Of a DNA stretch of 32,500 nucleotides, positions 1-8,933 are shown in pieces; position 1 is the first letter of the stretch, and each line of letters opens with the position of its first letter. Made by a program: the position numbers and the translations under genes. Location: positions 1-32,500 of the forward strand of contig SGPM01000248.1 of assembly GCA_004802725.1 (NCBI GenBank), given 5' to 3'. The DNA comes from Antrodiella citrinella. Lineage: Eukaryota > Basidiomycota > Agaricomycetes > Polyporales > Steccherinaceae. The notes under the pieces are model-generated. The model saw only the letters and a list, made by a program, of their open reading frames with translations. It was not told the origin of the DNA and did not search any database.

Positions 1-96
1 CTCGCAAGCTGTTGTTTCGAAACTTTGCTTGTTTACGCCAGCATATCACTACCTATCCACTCACGCTCGAGCTTCTTGATATCTCGTTCAGCTTCG

Positions 97-1900
97 ATGC
101 CGCCTCGCAAGCGTTTGATTTATGTCTCGACTACGAACGAACCGCGCTGGGAGCCGTGGAGGAACAGGATGAAGGTGCGTCTTGGGACAGCGGAGGCAGC
201 CGTACGAGGAGGAACTTCAGCAACATCTCTGACGAGGCAAATCATCCGTCCAGGTCGTGTTCACGGTCGTCCCTGCGGAATGGAAGAGGGGCGGGGGCCC
301 AGTCGGAGCGACACCAATGCCATGGCTGGTGAGCACAATCTTCTTCCGAAACTCTATGAAGCGCACTGATCCATTGCCTAGATCCTCGAATGCACCGACT
401 TCAACTTTGGACGTAAATCAAAATTCCACAACTTCAGAACAACAGAAAACTGACTTCCTGTTGATAGAGCACCCACGTATCATGGATTTCGATGTAACGT
501 GAGTACGCGTTTGATAGTGATATGTCGCTGCGCTGACGGCCTTTCAGTCTTTTCGTGGCCGCAGCTCAGGCTCAAGCGTCCAGTAAATCCGCGATTGATT
601 CACGAGATCAGGCTATAGTACCGGTACCGGTAAGCCATTCACTTTGAGATGTTACTCGAGGCTCACTCGCTTTCAGCTCGGCCACTGCACCGCCTTCTCG
701 CTTTCTTCTGAGGCGCCTGTTTGGGGTGACGTCGCAAAGTTACCAGAGGACCTGAACAAGTCAGTCAGGATCAGAAACGTGTCCAGACTAGAGCAGCATT
801 TCGCGATCTGTAAGACCATGTCAGTTGTCTCATTTGGAAAAACCTGACCATACGTACCGCAGGTCTTGCGAGAGCCAAGGGGTCGAATGATCCCGTGTTG
901 ACACCGATCGTGGTGTTCGATCGCATTCCGTGCGTAGCGTTCGAAAGTTCGAAAGTACTGTTCTCTTCAACGAGCTTATGGGAATTTCTGTGCCAGAGAC
1001 CAGCAAGACCTAACGGTGTCAGGTAAACTCGTCATGCGAGCCTATTGTGGCAGAGGAATAGATGGTGAGTATTGACCGGCTTCCCTCAGTCCGCGGCTCA
1101 CCTCTCCAGTAGAGACACAAGTCAATATCGGAGAGCTTGAGCCGATCAGAGATGAATGTGGAGATCCGTGGTCAATTGCCGTAAACGATCTATCGTCGGT
1201 ACGTTCTTGTCGCCGGACATAAGATATGGCTGCTAATCCTTCCTGAGCAGATGGCCACCTTCCACATTCTACAGATAGACGACCAAATTTCCATCGTCGT
1301 CAAACCTAGCGTCGGACACCGGGGTGTCGGGCTTCGATTCGTCGGTGCTGCTAAGGGACCTCGGCACATCAGGCGCCAAAGAGGCCGGTCCGATCGGGAG
1401 ACGACGCCGAGCCTAAGAACAACATCGCCGGCAGGTCCTCCGGCAAGAGTCTCAACGCAGCGATGCGTGCGAACCTGGCAGAGATTTCCAGGTCTATCGA
1501 AAGGATAGACACGACTCTGCGGGATATGGGAATATCCAACGACGATCGAACGGGAATGGTCGGCGAGACTGGAGCAGTACAAGTGCCAGTAGATGGCCTG
1601 CACGGCGAGGCCGAACGAATAGAACAACTTGAAGGGAAGATAAAAGTGGTCGACGGCGCTGTACCGAGCGCCCCAGCTTCTAGACGGTGCGGGTCCGTAC
1701 TCTCGATACCTGGCGAGACCCCCGCTTGTGTCGTCATTGGAGATTTGGTCGCCGATTTGTATCACATGAATCGAGCCTACCTGTTTATGGGGGGGGAGGG
1801 ATCAGGCATCGCGTCTCCAGCTGGAGGCTCTCTGGAGCATACCGATGGTAGCTTGTCTAAAGGAATCGACCACGGCTCTCCAGATGCGGTCATAACCTGA
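97..1900 (+). CDS. Module A: paralogous-domain protein with short coiled-coil tail
   Basis: This is the first member of a local paralogous family of unknown function. My model has 11 exons (97-174, 254-328, 382-412, 468-498, 548-629, 677-809, 863-929, 997-1064, 1110-1198, 1251-1310, 1373-1900) and gives 413 aa in one open frame. The start ATG lies in a context (MPPRKRLIYVS) matching the starts of modules B, C and D. Exons 1-9 keep the intron phases of the other modules and encode shared signatures such as HFAIC, FDRIP, RAYCG and DPWS. The next exon matches the coiled-coil start of the paralogues. An extra 62-nt intron (1311-1372) is needed to keep the frame; without it the frame closes near 1508. 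The tail contains charged, heptad-like stretches (aa about 265-330) but is far shorter than in C and D. Beyond about 1735 the sequence is antisense to module B, so the last 50-60 codons may not be real. Function is unknown. Confidence 0.5.
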
Positions 1901-2965
1901 TCAAGCTCGTCAACGTGGACTTGCTGCATCTCTGCGCGAGGAATAAGCGGCGCAGTTGAGTAACGATGATAAGTACGTACGTGATATCCCCCTGCTACAA
2001 TAAGCGTGCATAACGTACGTGCAGTTCATCGTGAGGGTCTCCCTGGTCCCTAGCATAGAGACGATTTCTATTGAGCTCGCTGAAGGGGACCATTTCCTTC
2101 AAGATACTACGCACGGAATGCGATCGAACCCGATAATTGGTACCAACACGGGCTCATTGTCGGAATTATCCACCTTCAAAAGACCTGCAGTATGTATAGT
2201 CAGCCGTCGTAGTCGCACGAAGTGACTGACATGGTTCTACAGATCTCAAATTGCCGTTCAGTCCCGGATTCGTTTCTGATCCTGATTGACCTCCTCAAAC
2301 CCTCAGGCAACTTGACTGCATCGCTCCAAACAGGTACCCCTTGGACTCGGCTGAGTGTGGTGCAGTGTCCGAACTGAACACGAAGTAAGTATCAAGCAAC
2401 GATCCCATCGTTCTAGATACTGGCTGGTATTACCACTTGCTCCCGTTGATCAATAGCAAAGTCATTGAACTCTTCCCAAGCCTCGACCGTGGTAACCACC
2501 GGACTACAAAAACATCAATTCAACGCTCTCCTCAGACCAAATGGGCCCTCGCTCACGTCAAGTCAAAATCCAGGATCAGCACGTGTTCTACCAGAGCATA
2601 GTGAATCTCGTATTCTTCTCCTATGCATACGGAGCTGCACTTACTTCCAAAGTCCCCCTCGGTGCAGTCATAGATCTTCAACCAAAGATCAGTGCTCCTT
2701 CGCGAGAACGAAGCTCGGATTACACTCACCAGCCATGGAATTGGTGTCGCCCCGACCGCAACATCCCCAGCCTCCCATCCCGTAGGAACAATCGTGAACA
2801 CGACCTGGACGGATAGGGTGCCTCGTCAGTACTTTAGGGACAGGCGTGGGCGTGGGTGGGTGTACGAGTTGTGATAGGTTCTACGTGCCTGCATGCTATC
2901 CCTTCCTGGAGTGTAGGACTTTCGTTCGAAAATGAGAAATAGACCAAGCGCTTTGGAAGCGGCAT
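1735..2965 (-). pseudogene. Module B: inverted, frameshifted paralogue of module A
   Basis: On the minus strand this region repeats the exon series of module A. It starts with ATG at 2965 (MPLPKRLVYFS). Recognisable exons follow for the segments ending VGATPIPWL, IYDC...DFG, LILDFDLT, FGHCTTLSR...RIRNESG, GFDRIP, MHAYCSRG and EPWSIPLDKLPS, and then the coiled-coil starter exon at 1780 (VGSIHVIQIGDQIS). Two defects are visible. The exon that should encode the RAYCG-like motif (about 1983-2049) is one base longer before that motif than in A and C, which breaks the frame. One donor site reads GC instead of GT (CCA|GCCAGT, near 2430). After about 1735 the sequence is simply the antisense of module A, so the coiled coil is missing. 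The minus frame stays open to 1190, but nothing there resembles the family. I read it as a truncated, decaying copy; a sequencing error in the shifted exon is the main alternative. Confidence 0.55.
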
Positions 2966-3755
2966 CGGACCTGTGTGTTCCCAGTTGGATTTGAGTAGGA
3001 GGATGGTTGCCAGTAGATGTTTGTGATTTGCTGCTGTGTGTACTATACACACAACTTGACTTTCAGACGTATGCCGCTGCGCCTGTAAGCCCATGGGCGC
3101 GATGCTATCGCGGGCTTTGCCGCCACCACGTGGGTGTACATCGCCACTTTTCGCGGTACATTTTCGACCTCCTGTTGAAAAGTGGTTCTTGTCTTTGACG
3201 GTGATCTTATCGATACATCACTATATTCAACCGTCAACAGGTCCACCATAGAAAGAGTTACTCAAAGACGAATTCGAAGTCATGACTGTCCCCTCCTCGA
3301 TCAATAGACTCGCTCTCATAGTAACACATCTTCTATGTACGTGTCATCTACTCTTGTAGGGTTGCCTGACGGGCTTTATATGCGCTTTGCTTTCCCTAGG
3401 CTGATCCTCCCTCCACATTGTTTCGCGGACCGGTGTCTGAGATTGCCACGGTCTCTCTGGACCACTTGGCATGTTGAATGTTCTACGGTCGTTCTGATTC
3501 TGAAATGACTGTCCGGTTCTGAACACACCTCAGGCTCTCTCTCTCTCACCCCAGCGACTACAGCAACGAGGACAAGGCATGTATCTCGAGTTTCACGGCC
3601 GAAGACGCGCCATGAGTCTGCGTGTCGGTGATTCCACGGCAGACAGCGAGGGATCGTGGATCCGGGCTTCATCTGATATGAATCGCATGTTGTCGAAGTC
3701 GTAGTGATCAAGAACGAAGAGTCAACGCTCCATTTTGTTGTTGTATCGCGTCCCG
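2966..3755. other. Intergenic region between diverging modules B and C
   Basis: This 790-bp stretch separates the start of module B (minus) from the start of module C (plus), so it would hold both promoters if both are transcribed. A CACGTG E-box-type hexamer lies at 3127-3132 within a longer CCACGTGGG context. The open frames here, including a 111-codon one on the minus strand at 3376-3711, have no recognisable motif and no matching splice structure. I see no gene. Confidence 0.4.
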
Positions 3756-6065
3756 ATGATGTCTCCCAATCGCAAACGCTTCGTGGTTTCGTTGGCCGAA
3801 AACGAGCAAGGCAAGACTCTGCTCAACCAGAGGAAACAGGTACCTAAATTCTATTTAATCGTGTAGTACGTGCACGCTCACATACACGTCAGATCGCCTT
3901 TTGTCTCATACCAACCGAACTGGAGGAAGGCCACGAACTGTTCAAAACGGTACCAGTAATCTGGGCAGTAAGTAGATGTTCTTCGTGTCCAGGACCAACA
4001 CATGCTGACTATACTTTCCCAGATGTATGACTGTTCGTTCGGTGCGTGAACACAAAATTATCGATATGGCGGCACGACTCACGTTACTCTTCAGGCCACC
4101 CAAAGACCTTTGAATGCGGCTCGACGTGAGTATGCTTTCAGCACTGGCAGTTCCTGCATCCAAATGAATATGTTGCAGAATTGGGGTTGCAACCGTGAAG
4201 AAAAAATCCGATGGCTCTGTAATTCCCTCGGAGAGGCGTGTTGTTCCGGTCAGTTGCGTCACGCCGAAGTTTGATGTCTGTGAGCTGATCATACTTGCCC
4301 CCCATTGTGCAGGTCGGATACTACACCGAGCTAACTTCGAGGTCCACGTGGAGCGACGTCACCCGGTTGCGGGAGGATATGCCCGCAACCATCATAATCA
4401 ACAACGACTCCGGAGTCAAGAGAGATTTGGCTATTTGTGAGACTTATTTTGTTGCCTCAGCCTGCACGAGAAATTGGACTAAGTACAATATCAGGTCATG
4501 CGATTGTAGAAAGATCGAAGCACTCACCCAAATTTGAACCAATCCTTTTGTTCAGTGAAATCCCGTACGTCTCCTTGATACCATGACCGCTTCAGTGGAG
4601 TCAAATGAATGATATCAGCCATCAACAACATCTGAAGGTGAAAGGGTCCTTTAGTGTGCGGGCGTATTGCGGCACAGGATTAAAGGGTACGTAGCATCAA
4701 AGACGTATGCTTCTTCTTTAATGTGCCGCTCAATCGCGGCCAGAGATGCAAAAGGTCCGCCGCGACGTCGAACAAGTCAAAGATGAGTTTGGAAATCCGT
4801 GGTCGGTATCCCTGGACGATTTACCGGCGGTGCGTTCGTTGTGAACTCATTCAAGTCATGCGGGCTGAACGATCTCTAGGTTACTTCGTTCCAAGTATCA
4901 CGGTTGAGTAGCGGCGAAACTTTCATCGCCGTCGAAGATCACAGCGTGATACGGTCGAACAACCAGATGATCGACGAAATTGCCCAGCTCAAAGCAACGC
5001 TCCAGGTTTTTCAAAATCAGGTCACTCGCGCGCTGGGAAACGATCTTCTTGGCGTCCAAAGGCTGACTGCAGAGCTCCATGGCACTAACGGGAAGGTAGA
5101 CAAGATCGAAGAAACGGTCGAGACGAGAGTGGCCTCTATAGAGAGTACCGTCAGCTCAGTACGGAGGGCCTTAGGAGAAACCGAAGACGAAGTTCGGCAG
5201 ATCTCTCAATCTGTAAACGACTTCGCCACAACTCTTCAGGATAAAGCGAACGTCGGCGACCTAAACACACTTCAGACCGAGATCGAACATGATGCTGTCA
5301 AGGTGCAGCAGATCGAGGGACATGTCGTCGCGATCCATAACAAGTTGGGCGCCATGGGAGCACAGATAGAGCGAGCAGAGGAATCCGCGAGGGCCGTTGC
5401 AGACACTGTTAGAGGATTAGCGGAGAAGACGCAAGGGATGGCCAGCAACCACTCGCGGATAGAACGCACAGTGGCCCGTATGACGCAGAGGGTAATGCAA
5501 TGTGAGACTACTTTGCTCGAGATCGGACCCTCTACATGGACCGTGGTGGCCACCGCTTCGAATGCAGCCGAGGATACAGAACTTCTGGAGGACTTACAAC
5601 ACAAGCTCGGACGCTTGAGGGACTTGGAAAGTTTTGAAGCTGCGGCGCTAAAATCAGACGATGCTGTCGCTCGAGCGAGTCGTGCCGCCGCTCACTTCGA
5701 AAACCTGGAGGCGGCCCTTGATTTGGCGCAGTACACCATCTCGGTACAGTACCTTCACATCGCGCTTTAATGTGGAACTCTTTCTCATGTCTGCTGTGGC
5801 TGTACTAGAAATCGATCAGCATCTCAATCGAGCTTTCCATCAAGAAAGCCGAATTGCCAGAGCTCATGTTTTTGTTCAGTGACACAGCTTGGAAAGTCAG
5901 TCGGCTGCGAGGTTTCATGATAGTTAAATCTTCAAACTAACACTCATCCTAATTCCTATGACTTTGACAGTTAGAGGTCCGTTTCAGTTTGAAGCGGGAT
6001 GATTTCGACAGAGGTAGGTCGCCGGCCGTGCTAGTGCCAGCTCCATTGCAGGATTTGAACGTTGA
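3756..6065 (+). CDS. Module C: N-terminal family domain plus long coiled coil
   Basis: This is a close paralogue of module D. Nine exons (3756-3839, 3893-3967, 4023-4041, 4095-4125, 4179-4248, 4313-4436, 4495-4564, 4619-4686, 4744-4829) encode the family domain of about 209 aa. The long exon 4880-5743 then gives 288 residues of coiled coil that begin in a shared motif (VTRALGND, aa about 250). Two tandem ATGs (3756, 3759) are possible starts; 3759 matches the start of D. Two further exons (5809-5895, 5971-6013) encode a segment rich in alternating hydrophobic residues (SISISIELSI...WKLEVRFSLKRDDFDR). From there two outcomes fit. With an acceptor at 6051 the protein stops at TGA 6063-6065 (544 aa). 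With the acceptor at 6072 the frame continues into the next feature and gives one 880-aa protein. I favour the second because the frame stays open through all later exons. No signal peptide or membrane segment is evident, and function is unknown. Confidence 0.6.
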
Positions 6066-6072
6066 CCTACAG

Positions 6073-7888
6073 ATCCATTGAGCATGATATGGATTCCAGA
6101 CAAGTTATTCTTGTTTTTATTTCGCTCTGCTGTTGACTCATATACTTGTTATTTGCGAATAGCCTCGGTAACGACTCACCGGACCAAATTCTTGGCGACC
6201 AGCAAACTTCGTGCACCCGCAAAGTGGGGTTTCGCAGTGCTCGCTTGAGTATGATCATTTTTTGGATTATGATACTATCATCAAGCTGAGAAACCCTTTG
6301 AAATTATAGGCAGACGTCCAGTAACCAGTTCGGAAATACTAGTGCCGATCGGTGATCAGAACGACTTACTACTACATGACATCGTGCGATTGACGAGTTC
6401 CAAGACATCACAAGAACTCAGACGGGCAATGGATCGGTATAATTCACAACCGGAGGTTCGTGTTGCAGCACACTTCTTACCCAACATTACTGACGTTACT
6501 GATAACTCTCAGTACTATTGTTCTATCGCGATGATGGGCGGTGTGCTCAATCTCAAAGCTCACGGATTGCCTGTAAGACGAGGCTCCCTTCGAAATCACT
6601 AGGGACCATCATATACTGATATATTTCGATTAACTTAGGATTACGGAGCCAGAACCGAGTTGAGTAAGAAGTTGACGTTCTCCACCAATCTAGATACGGA
6701 ACGACTTGCGACAACATCAGTGAGTAGCCGTTGACGAGTACACTACTTTATTCCTGACCATTTGGTCATAGATAGTCTTCATCGTCACCAACAACGGAAC
6801 AAACTCTCCTTTTGACAACGGGCAGAGACCTTTGGTCTGGAAAGTGCGTCTCACCTCTCCCTCCAATTTGTACAAAGTTGTAATGGCTCCGATCTCTGAA
6901 GGTACTCAAGCTTTCTCGGGGTAAGCCTGCTCCAAAAGCTCAGATGACACGTAACTTCAAGACGCTGACTTGTTTACAGCGTTTGTCAACGCGCAGCTTA
7001 TCTGGAACGACGAGTAAGTCACACTGGCAGATCGTGAATAGCAGGATGTGTCCCTTGATTCTATTCATTCCAGCGCTATTCTGGCAATGGACCCACTATG
7101 GATTGAATCAAATAGGATCCTTATGATGGTCAGCTTCTGCGGCAAACCGTTGCCTCGTCCCAATGCCACTACTCAACACGTTGTTCCAGCTAGGAACTGT
7201 GGCTTTTGTAGAAAAATGGAAACACACGTCCAAGTTCAACAAATTCGCCTGCAAGTATCTTGATGAACAAGTATTCACAGCTTATAACGCCACTGAGCTA
7301 CCCGTCACAATATTCCTTGGCGAGTATCATGATCATCGTGTCAAGACCCATGGCTTCTGCTGAGACGATACAAAGGCATGGAAAACTCGCAACATAACTT
7401 TGAAGGCTTCGTCATGTTCCCTACTTTATAGTGAGTACTACACGGCGATCGTGACTTGTTCTTAGCTGAAGACATATATCATGGCTTGTTAGCCCGGGAG
7501 AACAGCTCACATGCAAGCCAGACGTTAGGCTGCGAGCGTACATTGTATCGAGAGACTACACCGGTAAGCTTTCCCCCTCTCATATATCTTTATATGCTCA
7601 GAATTCTCCTCAGTCGGGGACGAGTTCGATGAAGTAGATGCGCAGGACCTCATCAGTTGGGAGCCCGATCAAGCTGTAGGCCAGTGGCCAACGGCTCTAC
7701 CTTTGGAGAGCCTGGACGAGGTGTGTGTATTCTCAACGAATCTTATCCCTCGGAATATCGTAGCTTCATATGAGCAACCAGTCTACCGCGTTCACAATAC
7801 AGCGTATCTCGGAACTTGGTGGCAAGATTGCCTTCACGAAATGAATATATATCGAAGTCTCGGGCTTCAGGTTGGGAAACCTATCTAA
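6073..7888 (+). CDS. Second, diverged family domain, probably the 3' half of module C
   Basis: Thirteen short exons can be joined: 6073-6103, 6163-6248, 6310-6455, 6513-6572, 6639-6719, 6772-6901, 6980-7013, 7074-7128, 7190-7337, 7376-7430, 7493-7563, 7614-7720 and 7871-7888. The middle and end follow the pattern of the family domain. FIVTNNG...RPLVWKV parallels FVLTPTE...HPVIWAV in module D; LPVTIFLGEYHD parallels MPTTIIVNNDSG; FEGFVMFPTLYPG parallels FAPIVLFNRIPHS; VRLRAYIV parallels FNVQAYCG; GQWPTALPLESLDE parallels NPWSVSLDDLST. The protein then ends in VGKPI and stop, exactly where modules C and D begin their coiled coil. If read alone, the first ATG is at 6084, 19 bases after the possible stop of module C; otherwise it is the C-terminal domain of a 880-aa fusion. 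One junction is weak: the 7338-7375 intron would be only 38 nt and uses an AAAG acceptor. Function is unknown. Confidence 0.5.
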
Positions 7889-8933
7889 ACTGAGTACGTA
7901 CATGCTCCTGTTCCCTCCATCTGTTTTTCAATACTGTATTATGTTCAATCGAGGTAGTATGAGGGGTGCTATTTCAGTGATACTACGAATCAGTGACCGC
8001 GATGTCGTATTACTGTCTCAACGTTCAAGTTCATCCAATTACAGCGTTATTGCCTCAATGTCCTGTTTTGAGTTGTGGATGTTCACTGTTGTCAGAGGGC
8101 TCGTTGTCCATGGACCATTGCGCGTAAAGACGTATGTCCTCGCGACTTACACCCTTCGTCGGCGCGTCAATATTTTTGTAGAGTTGACTGCAAGGCCACA
8201 CGCCTGAGATACACTGCTTCGGGACTCGAGACAGCGACACCGTATGCCAGGCCACTTGAGGGTTGAAGAACGATAGAAGATGGGTCGCTGCAGGGCTAGT
8301 AAATCCAGTCGTGCTTCCTGTGAGCCATACCCGTGCAAAGACCCTCTCTCATAGACATTACTTTCGAGCTCCCTGTGCAAGCTTGTTTCATGTTTCTCAG
8401 GATCCGATGCACCACCTTGAGGCCTGAGTTCCCTCCATACCTGGCACATTCACGGTCACTGAGCGTCAGCTACGTCAATAACAAATGGAAGAACACAATC
8501 GCATGATATATCAGTAAACTCATTAATCACAGAGGGCAGGGACTTCATGTAATCAGCGCTATATAACCCGTACTCTGCCATCACCGCTTGAACTTCAACC
8601 ATGACTTGAATGGAGAGATACTTACAATGCGGCATTACGCTGTTGCTGTGTTCGCCATGTTCCTGTTCAATGTCCGCATGGTCTCCGACCTGTCGCAGTC
8701 CATTTCACAAGGTTCCTGTCTTCGGCCCAGCGGTCTTTCATTTTGCGACACGCTGACAAAGGGAACATAGAGCGTGTCAACCTCGAGGTCACCAGCAAAT
8801 GATCCCACAACAGACAATGAGGAGACAACGCCGCACACAGTGCAACGTGTACATGCAGCTTGAGCATCGCTTCTTATAGTGACGAACGCGGCGCCGTAGG
8901 GAGGTTAAACCCTGTGCGCAGTACATCCCAGTT
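7889..8933. other. Intergenic region upstream of module D
   Basis: This stretch of about 1 kb has no gene I can support. A TATATAA box at 8560-8566 stands 65 bp before an ATG at 8631. That ATG opens a 46-codon frame with a hydrophobic start (MRHYAVAVFAMFLF), which could be a small secreted peptide or chance. No homology to the family domain is visible here. Confidence 0.35.
8560..8566 (+). promoter_or_regulatory. TATA box candidate
   Basis: TATATAA lies 368 bp before the start of module D and 65 bp before the small 46-codon frame at 8631. Which one it serves, if either, cannot be decided from sequence. Confidence 0.25.

Noticed and set aside
1190..1765. 191-codon minus-strand frame read as an intact tail of module B
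   Set aside because: Beyond about 1735 it is antisense to the coiled-coil exon of module A and shows none of the family features.
2019..2225. Plus-strand frame with FIVRVSLVPSIETISIELAEG, first read as the 3' end of module A
   Set aside because: It is the antisense of intron 7 and exon 8 of module B on the minus strand, and needs no explanation as a coding exon.
3376..3711. Similarity between minus-strand frames here and at 13441-13887 (both contain IPRCLP)
   Set aside because: The shared piece is only six residues and the flanks differ, so chance is the simplest explanation.
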